From Nitrospirota bacterium (GTDB taxonomy: Bacteria; Nitrospirota; Thermodesulfovibrionia; Thermodesulfovibrionales; JdFR-88), in NCBI GenBank assembly GCA_021789555.1, contig JAJYJK010000007.1, forward strand, positions 1-64,000: a stretch of 64,000 nucleotides of DNA. The letters run 5' to 3'. Under the pieces are notes generated by a model. That model had not been told where the DNA came from. It searched no databases and was given only the letters and a program-made list of their open reading frames with translations. This document shows positions 28,957 to 37,671 of the stretch, piece by piece. How positions within the stretch are numbered: position 1 is the first letter of the stretch; each line of letters opens with the position of its first letter. The position numbers were made by a program, and so were the translations under genes.

Positions 28957-30306
28957 ATGGCAAGGGCCGAAAAGAACGTCTACCGCTGCCAGGCCTGCGG
29001 GCATAAAAGCCCCAAGTGGCTGGGCAGGTGCCCGGAATGCGGCGAATGGAACACCCTGGCGGAAGAGAGAGAGGCGCCCAAGAGGGCCTCCGCCCCGTCC
29101 GTCTTCTCGGTCCCGGAGCCGCTGTCGAAAATCCACTCGGCGGCGGGCGGCCGCACCTCCACCGGAATGGGCGAGCTGGACCGCATCCTGGGGGGCGGCG
29201 TGGTAATGGGCTCCGTGGTGCTGGTGGGCGGAGACCCCGGCATCGGGAAATCGACCATCCTCCTTCAGGCCGCCTCGAAGATGCCCGGCCCCGCCCTGTA
29301 CGTCTCCGCCGAGGAGTCAGCCGAACAGATAAAGGCGAGGGCCGAACGCCTCGGCATCGATGAGGGGCCTATAGTCGTCCTGACCGAGATATCGCTTGAG
29401 CACATCCTGGCGGAGGCCCGGAGCCTGAACCCGGCTGCGCTCATTGTCGATTCCATACAGACCGTCTATACCGAGGATCTCTCGGGCGCGCCGGGCTCCG
29501 TGGGCCAGGTGCGCGAGAGCGCGGCGAAGCTGATGCGCTTCGCGAAGACAACCGGCGTGCCCGTCTTCATCGTGGGCCATGTCACGAAAGAGGGGATGAT
29601 CGCCGGCCCCCGGGTCCTTGAGCACATAGTGGACACGGTGCTTTATTTCGAGGGGCACAAGGGGCAGACATTCAGGATTCTGAGGGCGGTCAAAAACCGC
29701 TTCGGCTCCACAAACGAGATAGGGGTATTCGAGATGACCGACGCCGGCCTCGCGGAGGTGGAAAACCCCTCGGAGCTGTTCCTTGCGGAGAGGCCCGTGA
29801 ACGTCTCCGGCTCCGTCGTCGCGGCGAGCATGGAGGGGACAAGGCCGCTGCTGGTGGAACTGCAGGCCCTGGTGTCCCCAAGCACGTATTCGGTTTCGAG
29901 GAGATCCTCGCTGGGCATAGATTTCCAGCGGGTGGGCATGATCCTGGCGGTGCTAGAAAAGGTGGCCGGGGTGCACCTTGCCGCGACCGATGTGTTTTTA
30001 AACGTGGTCGGGGGACTGAAGATCGAGGAACCCGCCCTTGACCTGGCCGTCTGCGCCTCGGTCGTCTCCTCCCTGAGGGAAAAGCCCGTGCCGCCCGAGA
30101 CCTTCACCTTCGGCGAGATCGGGCTTTCCGGCGAGGTGAGGGCCGTAAACCACGCGGAGGCAAGACTGAAAGAGGCGTCCAAGATCGGCCTGAAAAAGGC
30201 CGTCATTCCCAGGGGCAACCTGGAGAAACTAAAATCAAAGGCCTGCGGCCTTGAGATAACGGGGGTGAAAGACGTACATGAAGCCATCGAAGCCCTTTTT
30301 GATTAG
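28957..30306 (+). CDS. radA: DNA repair protein RadA
   Basis: YRCQACGHKSPKWLGRCPECGEWNTL zinc finger, LVGGDPGIGKSTILLQ, LGRAD-type/KNRFGSTNEIGVFEM. Confidence 0.97.
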   Translation: MARAEKNVYRCQACGHKSPKWLGRCPECGEWNTLAEEREAPKRASAPSVFSVPEPLSKIHSAAGGRTSTGMGELDRILGGGVVMGSVVLVGGDPGIGKSTILLQAASKMPGPALYVSAEESAEQIKARAERLGIDEGPIVVLTEISLEHILAEARSLNPAALIVDSIQTVYTEDLSGAPGSVGQVRESAAKLMRFAKTTGVPVFIVGHVTKEGMIAGPRVLEHIVDTVLYFEGHKGQTFRILRAVKNRFGSTNEIGVFEMTDAGLAEVENPSELFLAERPVNVSGSVVAASMEGTRPLLVELQALVSPSTYSVSRRSSLGIDFQRVGMILAVLEKVAGVHLAATDVFLNVVGGLKIEEPALDLAVCASVVSSLREKPVPPETFTFGEIGLSGEVRAVNHAEARLKEASKIGLKKAVIPRGNLEKLKSKACGLEITGVKDVHEAIEALFD

Positions 30307-30898
30307 CCGCCTTTCCCTTGGTCTGTTCCTGCTTGCCCTTTTGGTCTGCTCGTGCGCGCCGGTTCGGCCCCGGATGCCGGAATATCCCGGCAGTGTGAAC
30401 ATGTTCCTTGACGCCTCCAGGCAGAAATACGACTCGATGAAAGGCGCCTTCGAGTTCACGTTTGAAAAGATGGACGGCAGGAAGGTCTCGGCTGAGGCGG
30501 TGACCGTCATCACCCCGGACAGCGTCAACGTGAGGGTCTATCGCATGGGCCTGCCCGTAGGGGACCTGGAGAGCCTCTCAGGCAGGAAAAGGCTGGACTA
30601 CATCGTCTACGAGGAGGCGCTCCGGAAGGCCCTCCTCTGGTGGGATTTTGGCCGCTACGAGACACGGCGCCTGCCCGACGCCGTCCTGGTGACGGGCAAG
30701 GACACGGAGCTGGTATTGGCCCCGCGCACTTATGTGCCGGTCAGGCAGACAATAAGGGTGCGGGGAGCGGACCTCCTCATAAGCTATTCGGATTACAGGC
30801 CGGTCGACGGCTTCTGGTACCCGTTCGGCATCAGGATCGAATACCGGGGAAACACGCTGGATTTAGCCGCGAGCGAGATAGAGCTCAGGCACAATTGA
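30278..30898 (+). CDS. Lipoprotein (DUF4292-like)
   Basis: Lipobox LLVCSC; RQTIRVRGADLLISYSDYRPVDGFWYPFGIRIEYRG. Confidence 0.75.
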   Translation: MKPSKPFLISRLSLGLFLLALLVCSCAPVRPRMPEYPGSVNMFLDASRQKYDSMKGAFEFTFEKMDGRKVSAEAVTVITPDSVNVRVYRMGLPVGDLESLSGRKRLDYIVYEEALRKALLWWDFGRYETRRLPDAVLVTGKDTELVLAPRTYVPVRQTIRVRGADLLISYSDYRPVDGFWYPFGIRIEYRGNTLDLAASEIELRHN

Positions 30899-31703
30899 GG
30901 TCCAGGTCCAGGACGACTGATTTTATGACCTGCTCGTCGATGACCTGCGATTTGAAGAGAAAGCCATCCAGAAGGGCGTTGTCGCAGATGGTGTTTATGA
31001 GCCTGGGGAGGCCATGTGAACAGTTGTAGACGGCCTTAAGGGCGCCCTCGGTGAAGAGCCCGCGGTCGGCCTGCGCCACTTCGAGCCTGTGCCTCATGTA
31101 ACTCTTCGCCTCCTCCTCCGACAGCGCGGTAAGCCTTATGCGCATCGAGACCCGCTGCTTCAAGGGCTCATCGAGGCTCAGTATCTCTTCCATGTCTGGA
31201 AGACCGAAGAAGATCAGGTTCACCATCTTGCCGTCGGGCAGCTCCATATTCAACAGCCCCCGGAACTCCTCCATGATCTCCTTCGACTTGAGCATCTGCA
31301 CCTCATCCATCAGGACGACCGCGGTCTTGCCCTGCTCGTATATCTCGATGAGCCTCTGGTAAATCTGCCCCAGTATCTCTACCTTCGAGTCCTTCACCTC
31401 CCTGATGCCGAGCTGGAGGGCCAGCTTCTTCAGGAGCCACTCCGAGCTGACGCTGGAATGTATTATCACCAGGAGGGCGGCCTCGTAGCGTTCCTCGTCC
31501 AGTTCCTCCAGGAGCCTCCTTGCCAGTGTGGTCTTGCCGGCCCCGATGTCGCCGATCACGACCGAAAGCCCCCTCCTGGCATCTATCGCGTGCTTGAGCT
31601 TCACGACGGCCTCGGAGTGCTGTCTGCTCTTGAAATAAAACCGGGTGTCCACGATATTGGAGAAGGGATGCTCCTTGAGCTGATAAAATTCCAGGTAATC
31701 CAT
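30885..31703 (-). CDS. ExeA/GspA-like AAA ATPase
   Basis: MDYLEFYQLKEHPFSNIVDTRFYF, VVIGDIGAGKTTLARRLLEEL, VVLMDEVQML. Confidence 0.9.
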   Translation of the reverse strand: MDYLEFYQLKEHPFSNIVDTRFYFKSRQHSEAVVKLKHAIDARRGLSVVIGDIGAGKTTLARRLLEELDEERYEAALLVIIHSSVSSEWLLKKLALQLGIREVKDSKVEILGQIYQRLIEIYEQGKTAVVLMDEVQMLKSKEIMEEFRGLLNMELPDGKMVNLIFFGLPDMEEILSLDEPLKQRVSMRIRLTALSEEEAKSYMRHRLEVAQADRGLFTEGALKAVYNCSHGLPRLINTICDNALLDGFLFKSQVIDEQVIKSVVLDLDLNCA

Positions 31704-31704
31704 T

Positions 31705-34221
31705 TCAGATGTAAGATATCCTGTTTTTCTTGACCGGGGCCGGCCTCAGGACTTTTTTCTCCGCACTGTTGTCCGTAATGGGGGCGCCGGCGGCCTTTTG
31801 GGCAAGCGTGTCTTGAGGCGCCGCCTTTTTCAGGAGTTCCATCCTGGAAGCCGTATCCCGGAATTCGGGGTCCCGCCTGTGGATCTCCGTGTAGAGGTTT
31901 AGCGCCTCTTGCGGGGCGGAATTTTTCTCGAGGGCGGCCGCGAGATCATATTTCAGCCCCCAGTGGATCTCGTGCCCGGGGTCGGCCTTCTGAATTGCGC
32001 GCCGGAGCGTTTCAATGGCATGGGGGAACCGGCCCTTTTCCATGTAGCAGGCCGCAAGGACGGAAGCGGCCCGGAGCCCCACTTCGGGATCGTCCAGGAT
32101 GGATTTGAGTTCTCTTTCGGCGTCTTCAAGGAGGCCCATCTCCTTATAGGCGATGCCCAGGTTGTAACGGGCCTCGGCGTCGCCGGGGTCGAGCTGTTTT
32201 TCCACGCCTTTCTTGAAATCCTCGAATATCTTCTCGATATCGCCTTCAAGGGCCGCCGCGGAGACCTTCGCGGCCCCGCCGTCTATGATATTGCCGGAGG
32301 CCGCGATGACGGCATCCGGGCCCGATTTAAGGGCGGACAATTCGGCAAGCTTCGCCTTGATATTGCGGTCTTCGGGAGAGCGGGCCAGAAATTCGTTGTA
32401 AATCTTCTCCGCCTCATGATAGAGGCCCTGGTCCATATAGAAGGCGGCCTCGGAGAGTTTCTCGCTGTATTCGGCGCGGTCCACACGCAAGTCGGGCGCG
32501 GCGGGCTGTCCCCCAGTTGCTCCAGTTGTCGCCCCAACCCCAGTCGCTCCAACCCCCCAGCGCTCAACGAGGCGCGCATCCGTGGGGTTTATCCTGAAGG
32601 CCTCGCTTATCATCTCCTTATTTTCCGGCTCGCGCCCCGCCCTCCTCAAAAGCTCCGCCATGATGATGCATTCCGTGACGGCCAGTTCCTTGTCGCCCGC
32701 GCTAAGGTAGACGGATTTCAGTTTCAGGTGGAGCTCCATATTCGCGGGCTGACTCAGCCTCAGGGGCTCCAAAAGCCTTCTGGCTTCATCCAGAAGGCCC
32801 AGGTCTATGAACCTGTCAGCCTGCTTCAGGACCCCTTCGAAGGGCCTTCCCGCCCCCGCGCCTTCGCCTGCATTCCTGTCAGCATCTTCTTCAGTTTGAG
32901 AGGCCGGGACATCCATAGAGCCGAATGCGGGCGTAGAGCCGAACGCGGGCGGAGAGATGAACGCGGGCCTCGCTTCGACAACCGTTTCATTCCCACGCCC
33001 ATCGTCACTGCCTCGGGGATTCTCATCCTCCCGGGGATAGTCATCTCCCCGGGAATAGTCATTCCCCTGGGGCCCAAGCTCCCGGAGTTTTTCTTTCAGC
33101 GATCCGTCCTCCGGGGCCAGATCAAGGGCCTCGCGCAATGAGAGGCGGGCGCCCTCGGCGTCGCCCGCATCCTTAAGCAAGCCGGCCAGTTCCTTGAGTT
33201 CGCCAAGGGCCTCCTCCGTCCGCCCTGCCCGCCTGTAGAGGGCAGCGAGCCTTTTTGCGGCAAGGATGGGCTCCGCCTGCCGGAATTCTTCGAGTATCCC
33301 TATCGCCTCCGGGAGTTTTTCTTTCTCCATAAGCCTCTCGAGCACGCCCTCATATTCGGCCCAGGCCGTCTTCATCCGGCCCTCCTTCACATACGAGGCG
33401 GCAATCAATTGGCTGGCCGCGAGGTTTTCGGGGTCCATCTGCAGAAGCTCCCCCGCATTCTGCCTGGCCCCCTCGATATCGCCGTTTTCCAGGCAGAGTT
33501 TCGCGAGCCACAGCAGGAAGATGTCGCTTTTGCCCGTGCGGGCGATTGCCAGTTTCAGGTGCTCGATCGCCCTGCCCCGGTCGCCAAGCCTTTCATAAAG
33601 GGAAGCGATGGCCGTAAGGGCCGCCCTGTTTCCGGGCTTTATCTCAACCGCCTTCTCAAGGTATCCGACGGCCTCGTCCGTCTGCCCCTGGCCTTCCAGC
33701 AGACGGGCGATCTCTACGTACTCCTGAGAGGTCTCCTCCACGAAACCCTCTTTCGAGAATATCCCGGCGAGCCTTTTTCTGAGGGCAAGGTTGTCCGGCT
33801 GGAGCTTGTTTATCCTGGAGAAGGTGTATACGGCCTCGTCCTTGCGCCCTTCCCTCAGGAAGATGTCCGCCGCCGTCATGTAATAATTCACGGCGTCCGC
33901 AATGATGTTTTTCTCCTCGGAGAGCTCCCCGAGGAGGAAGTGGGATTTCGCATTAAAGGGCACTATGTTCAATATCTTTTTGTAGATGGCGAGGGCCTTC
34001 AGGGAAAAGCCCTCCTTCCTGAATATCTCGGCCGCGCGGTGGAATTTCTCGATGGCGTTTGCCTGGTCGTTTTTCCTCAGATAGAGGTCGCCGGCGGCAT
34101 TGTAGCTGTTTGCGTCGGGGAAGGAGGCAAGGAGGTTCTCCCATTCGGCTATGGCCTTGTCAATCTGTCCCTTTGCAAGGTATTTTTGGGCCTCCCTGAT
34201 GATAAAAGCCTTGTCAGCCAT
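31705..34221 (-). CDS. Large TPR-repeat protein
   Basis: Multiple TPR units (e.g. AEWENLLASFPDANSYNAAGDLYLRKNDQANAIEKFHRAAEIF); low-complexity linkers. Confidence 0.9.
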   Translation of the reverse strand: MADKAFIIREAQKYLAKGQIDKAIAEWENLLASFPDANSYNAAGDLYLRKNDQANAIEKFHRAAEIFRKEGFSLKALAIYKKILNIVPFNAKSHFLLGELSEEKNIIADAVNYYMTAADIFLREGRKDEAVYTFSRINKLQPDNLALRKRLAGIFSKEGFVEETSQEYVEIARLLEGQGQTDEAVGYLEKAVEIKPGNRAALTAIASLYERLGDRGRAIEHLKLAIARTGKSDIFLLWLAKLCLENGDIEGARQNAGELLQMDPENLAASQLIAASYVKEGRMKTAWAEYEGVLERLMEKEKLPEAIGILEEFRQAEPILAAKRLAALYRRAGRTEEALGELKELAGLLKDAGDAEGARLSLREALDLAPEDGSLKEKLRELGPQGNDYSRGDDYPREDENPRGSDDGRGNETVVEARPAFISPPAFGSTPAFGSMDVPASQTEEDADRNAGEGAGAGRPFEGVLKQADRFIDLGLLDEARRLLEPLRLSQPANMELHLKLKSVYLSAGDKELAVTECIIMAELLRRAGREPENKEMISEAFRINPTDARLVERWGVGATGVGATTGATGGQPAAPDLRVDRAEYSEKLSEAAFYMDQGLYHEAEKIYNEFLARSPEDRNIKAKLAELSALKSGPDAVIAASGNIIDGGAAKVSAAALEGDIEKIFEDFKKGVEKQLDPGDAEARYNLGIAYKEMGLLEDAERELKSILDDPEVGLRAASVLAACYMEKGRFPHAIETLRRAIQKADPGHEIHWGLKYDLAAALEKNSAPQEALNLYTEIHRRDPEFRDTASRMELLKKAAPQDTLAQKAAGAPITDNSAEKKVLRPAPVKKNRISYI

Positions 34222-34345
34222 AGCGCTTTATGGTATCAAAGACCCCAAGGCCTGTCAATTAAGCGGAAGGGGAGGGATTACCGCGGTTTTCGGCTAAACC
34301 CTCCCCGCGCCCGGAGACAAAAGACCCGGGGCAATCGCCTCTGTT

Positions 34346-34714
34346 TCAGGCGTGTTTTTTCCTGTAGTCCTCTATGGCAAGCCTCAGGGCGTCGGCCCCG
34401 AGGTTCGAGCAGTGCATCTTTTGCGGGGGCAGGCCGCCCAGGGCGTCCGCCACCGCCTCCTTCGTTATCGTCATCGCCTCTTCAAGCGTCTTTCCCTTGA
34501 CCATCTCGGTCACCATGCTGGAGACGGCGATTGCGGCCCCGCAGCCGAATGTCCTGAACTTGGCGTCCTCTATCCTGCCGTCTTTCACCTTGATGGTGAT
34601 TTTCATCACATCGCCGCAGGTGGGGTTGCCCTCCTCGCCGACCCCGTCGGCATCCGGTATCTCGCCGACGTTGCGGGGGTTCGTGAAATGGTCCATCAGT
34701 TTTTCGGAATACAT
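34346..34714 (-). CDS. IscU/NifU-N Fe-S cluster assembly scaffold
   Basis: MYSEKLMDHFTNPRNVGEI, GNPTCGDVMKITIKV, FGCGAAIAVSSMVTEMVKGK, MHCSNLGADALRLAI; all three scaffold Cys and the Asp present. Confidence 0.96.
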   Translation of the reverse strand: MYSEKLMDHFTNPRNVGEIPDADGVGEEGNPTCGDVMKITIKVKDGRIEDAKFRTFGCGAAIAVSSMVTEMVKGKTLEEAMTITKEAVADALGGLPPQKMHCSNLGADALRLAIEDYRKKHA

Positions 34715-35898
34715 GAGTCCTCCTTCTTTATTCCGCCCCAGCCGCCGGCATAGGGCGATATTTCCCTCAATCTGCTCACAGCGGCCGGGAATTGCCCAAG
34801 GGTATAATCTATGTCCTCCACGTCGTTTTCCATGCCGAGGGAAAATACGATGGAGCCCTGGGCAAGCTGCGCCGATATCCCCATGGACAGCAGCACCGGG
34901 GACGCCTTGAGGGCCTTCGAGGAGCAGGCCGACCCGCTTGCGGCGTATATGCCCTTCGCCTGGAGCATCAGCAGCATAGCCTCGCCCTCGATGAACTCCA
35001 CGCAAAAACTCGCATGCCCCGGCAGCCTGTTTGACGGATGTCCGGTGAGCTGTATGTTTTTGATCTTTTCAAGCGTCCCGCTTATGAGCCTGTCTCGCAG
35101 GGCGGAGAGTCCCGCGGCCCTCCGGGGCAGCTCTTCCGCCGTTAGCTCCGCGGCCCTGCCCATCCCGACTATCGCCGGGACGTTTTCGGTGCCGGCCCTC
35201 CTGCCGTTTTCCTGTATGCCCCCGTATATGAGCGGTATTATCCTTGTGCCGCTCCTTAAGTAGAGCGCGCCGGCCCCCTTCGGGCCGTAGAACTCGTGGG
35301 CCGAGAGGGAGAGGGCGTCGACCCCAAGGGCGTCCACGTCAATAGGCAGGTATCCGGCGCTTGCGACCGCGTCCGTATGGAAGAGCGCCCCTTTGTTTTT
35401 CGCAATCCGGGCCAGCTCCGCTACCGGCTCAACCGTGCCCACTTCAGGGCTGGCGTGGATTATCGATACAAGCGACGTCTCGTCCGTCACCGCCTTTTCG
35501 AGCGCCTCCGGGTCGACCAGGCCGAATTTGTCGACGGGCAGATAGGTGACCGCAAAGCCCTCCTTCTCGAGCACGCGGGCCGGGTTCAGGACCGAGTGGT
35601 GGTCCATCCTGGAGACCACTATATGCCTACCTTTTTTCGTATGCGCGGCCGCAAGCCCCCTGACAGCGAAGTTATTGGCCTCCGCCCCGCTGGCGGTGAA
35701 TATTATCTCCGGCGGCCTCGCGTTTATGAGGCCGGCCACCTTCCACCTGGCCTCCTCGAGCGCCTTTTTTGCGGTCTGGCCCAGCTCATAGAGGCTCAGG
35801 GGGTTGCCGAAACTCTCCTTGAAGAAAGGCATCATCGCCTCAAGGGCCTCCGGCCTGAGGGGGTTGGTGGCCATATAATCGAAATACCGCGTGCCCAT
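34696..35898 (-). CDS. NifS/IscS-like protein with degenerate PLP site (PLP Lys replaced by Glu)
   Basis: YFDYMATNPLRPEALEAMMPFF, HTDAVASAGYLPIDVDALGVDALSLSAHEFYGPKGAGALYLRSG, Cys loop ASGSACSSKALKASPVL; GAG codon at 35293-35295 where family has Lys. Confidence 0.92.
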   Translation of the reverse strand: MGTRYFDYMATNPLRPEALEAMMPFFKESFGNPLSLYELGQTAKKALEEARWKVAGLINARPPEIIFTASGAEANNFAVRGLAAAHTKKGRHIVVSRMDHHSVLNPARVLEKEGFAVTYLPVDKFGLVDPEALEKAVTDETSLVSIIHASPEVGTVEPVAELARIAKNKGALFHTDAVASAGYLPIDVDALGVDALSLSAHEFYGPKGAGALYLRSGTRIIPLIYGGIQENGRRAGTENVPAIVGMGRAAELTAEELPRRAAGLSALRDRLISGTLEKIKNIQLTGHPSNRLPGHASFCVEFIEGEAMLLMLQAKGIYAASGSACSSKALKASPVLLSMGISAQLAQGSIVFSLGMENDVEDIDYTLGQFPAAVSRLREISPYAGGWGGIKKEDSCIPKN

Positions 35899-35901
35899 GG
35901 C

Positions 35902-36156
35902 TTATCTTCCTTTCCTGATGAAAAATTTATAGTAGTCCGGGTTTTCCTCTATGCCCAGGAATTCGTTGCCCGTCTTAGCGCACCACTGGGGTATGTCCTC
36001 CAGCGCCCCGTCGTAATCGGTCATTATCTCCAGTATCTGCCCCCGATCAAGCGTCCTCATCATCTCCTCCAGCTTCAGCAGGTGCATCGGGCACATCATG
36101 TAGACGATATCGGCCGTGACATCGGCCTTGATGCCTTCCACGAACTTGATGTTCAC
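35902..36156 (-). CDS. TusA/SirA-like sulfurtransferase-family protein
   Basis: GTG start overlapping Rrf2 stop; ADVTADIVYMMCPMHLLKLEEMMRTLDRGQILEIMTDYDGALEDIPQWCAKTGNEFLG. Confidence 0.85.
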   Translation of the reverse strand: MNIKFVEGIKADVTADIVYMMCPMHLLKLEEMMRTLDRGQILEIMTDYDGALEDIPQWCAKTGNEFLGIEENPDYYKFFIRKGR

Positions 36157-36590
36157 GCGCCCACTGCCCTCTCGCTGCCGAATTTCTTGCCCGCCAGCAG
36201 GTCGTGCAGCGTCATCTGGTCGAGAAAACCCTCTATCTTCTCCCCGAGGGCCTTCCACAGCAGGGATGTCACGCATCCGTCGGCCCTGACACAGCCGGCA
36301 AGCGGGTCCTGGCAGGCAGTCAGCGCCACCGGGCCGTCAAGGCCCCTCAGTATCTCCCCGATGCTTATCTCCCGGGGAGAGCGCGAAAGCAGGTATCCGC
36401 CCCCCGGGCCGCGGACACTCGTTATCAGGCCCGCCTTCCTCAGGGTATTTAATATCTGCTCCAGATAGGCCACCGAGACGTCCTGCCTTTCGGCTATCTC
36501 CCTGATGGCGACGGGATGCTCCGGGTAGCCCCTCGCTATCTCGAACATCGCCCTTACGCCGTATTGCCCCTTCGTGGAGAGTTTGAGCAT
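36153..36590 (-). CDS. Rrf2/IscR-family transcriptional regulator
   Basis: MLKLSTKGQYGVRAMFEIARGYPEHPVAIREIAERQDVSVAYLEQIL; three Cys in CQDPLAGCVRADGC. Confidence 0.95.
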   Translation of the reverse strand: MLKLSTKGQYGVRAMFEIARGYPEHPVAIREIAERQDVSVAYLEQILNTLRKAGLITSVRGPGGGYLLSRSPREISIGEILRGLDGPVALTACQDPLAGCVRADGCVTSLLWKALGEKIEGFLDQMTLHDLLAGKKFGSERAVGA

Positions 36591-36663
36591 AATCTTTTTT
36601 ATAATACCTTACTAAATTTGTCAAGTATTTTTAAAAAAAACTCTCAGGTTTTTGCATTTTGTG

Positions 36664-36720
36664 AAACCCTCTCCACCAGGGAGAGGGTTGGGAGAGGGTA
36701 ATATTTGGAGAGGGTATATT
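36664..36720. repeat. gagagggt-rich short dispersed repeat (CCCTCTCC..GGAGAGGG type)
   Basis: accctctccaccagggagagggttgggagagggtaatatttggagagggta; similar motif at 50688-50725. Confidence 0.5.
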
Positions 36721-37302
36721 TTATGCCCGGCTTTTCGAGAGGGAGGCAAAACCGCTATTGAGGGCCATGAGGCAGGCATGGAGCCTGCCGGAGCAACCGA
36801 ATTTCCTGTAGATATTGTCCAGATGGCTGTTGACGGTGCCGGGGCTTACCTTGAGGACCCTGGCTATCTCCTTGTTTGAAAGCCCCCTTACAAGCATCAG
36901 GAGCACCTGCCTTTCCCTTTCCGTGAGGCCCGGCTCCGGTGAGGCCTCCGGCGTGGCCTTCAGAAGGACAAGCACCCCTCCGGGCAGGCCTGTGACCTCC
37001 ATCCGGATGCGCCGGTAAAGGAGCTGCCGCAGATAGCCCCCCGAGGCCTTGACCCATTCGGCCAGCTCATCCGCGTCGATATCTTTTTCATCCAGGAAAG
37101 CCCTGGCGCTGCCGTTGCACCAGTGCCTGCCGTTTTGATCGATGAACAGGGCCGGCTCCGTCTCGAGCGTGGCATTGAGGTCCTCAAGCGCTTTCCGCGC
37201 CTTCAGGGCCATCTCCGTGCCTTTCACTGCTCCGGCCATGATTTGGATATCGGTCGCTCCAGGGTCCAGGTTTTTATTTTTAAGCGCTCTCCTCTTAATC
37301 AT
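36721..37302 (-). CDS. LuxR-type HTH regulator
   Basis: GLTERERQVLLMLVRGLSNKEIARVLKVSPGTVNSHLDNIYRKFG. Confidence 0.9.
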   Translation of the reverse strand: MIKRRALKNKNLDPGATDIQIMAGAVKGTEMALKARKALEDLNATLETEPALFIDQNGRHWCNGSARAFLDEKDIDADELAEWVKASGGYLRQLLYRRIRMEVTGLPGGVLVLLKATPEASPEPGLTERERQVLLMLVRGLSNKEIARVLKVSPGTVNSHLDNIYRKFGCSGRLHACLMALNSGFASLSKSRA

Positions 37303-37334
37303 AGCCCAGTTGATGAAAAAAACAACTGGGCGGC

Positions 37335-37589
37335 TCACCCGTTTTTTATCTTGAAGATCACGATTATCAGCCCCAGGGCAAACGAGACGATATTGGTTGC
37401 GATGACAGGCACGGAGTTTATGGAAAAGCCATACAGGACCCAGAGAAAGAGCCCCGCGCAGAGGGTGATGAACATGCCGGCCGAAATGTCCTGGGTGGAC
37501 CTCGATTTCCACGTCTTCATGACCTGGGGCAGGTAGGCCAGCGTGGTCAGCGCGCCGGCCGCAAATCCCAAAAGCGTTCTCCAGCCCAT
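37335..37589 (-). CDS. SemiSWEET-type (PQ-loop/MtN3) sugar transporter
   Basis: FAAGALTTLAYLPQVMKTWKSRSTQDISAGMFITLCAGLFLWVLYG. Confidence 0.9.
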   Translation of the reverse strand: MGWRTLLGFAAGALTTLAYLPQVMKTWKSRSTQDISAGMFITLCAGLFLWVLYGFSINSVPVIATNIVSFALGLIIVIFKIKNG

Positions 37590-37619
37590 CTTCACCGGTC
37601 CTCCACGCGGCGGACAACC

Positions 37620-37660
37620 GCGGGGCATCCAATGCAGGGAGTTTTGCCCATTATATTGGC
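37620..37660 (+). repeat. Diverged/truncated copy 3 of the interspersed repeat
   Basis: gcatccaatgcagggagttttgcccattatattggc aligns to copy 2 gaatccaatgcaagaaatttttttcatcatattcgc at 27/36 positions. Confidence 0.45.
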
Positions 37661-37671
37661 CCTCCGTCCAT

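Noticed and set aside
33409-34500. 363-aa plus-strand ORF opposite the TPR gene
   Set aside because: Shadow ORF in a GC-rich region antisense to a clear TPR coding frame; no recognisable domain. The same applies to many long ORFs in the track, e.g. 10342-11283, 22727-24025, 49399-50550, 52202-53227, 54527-55567 and 56865-58016.
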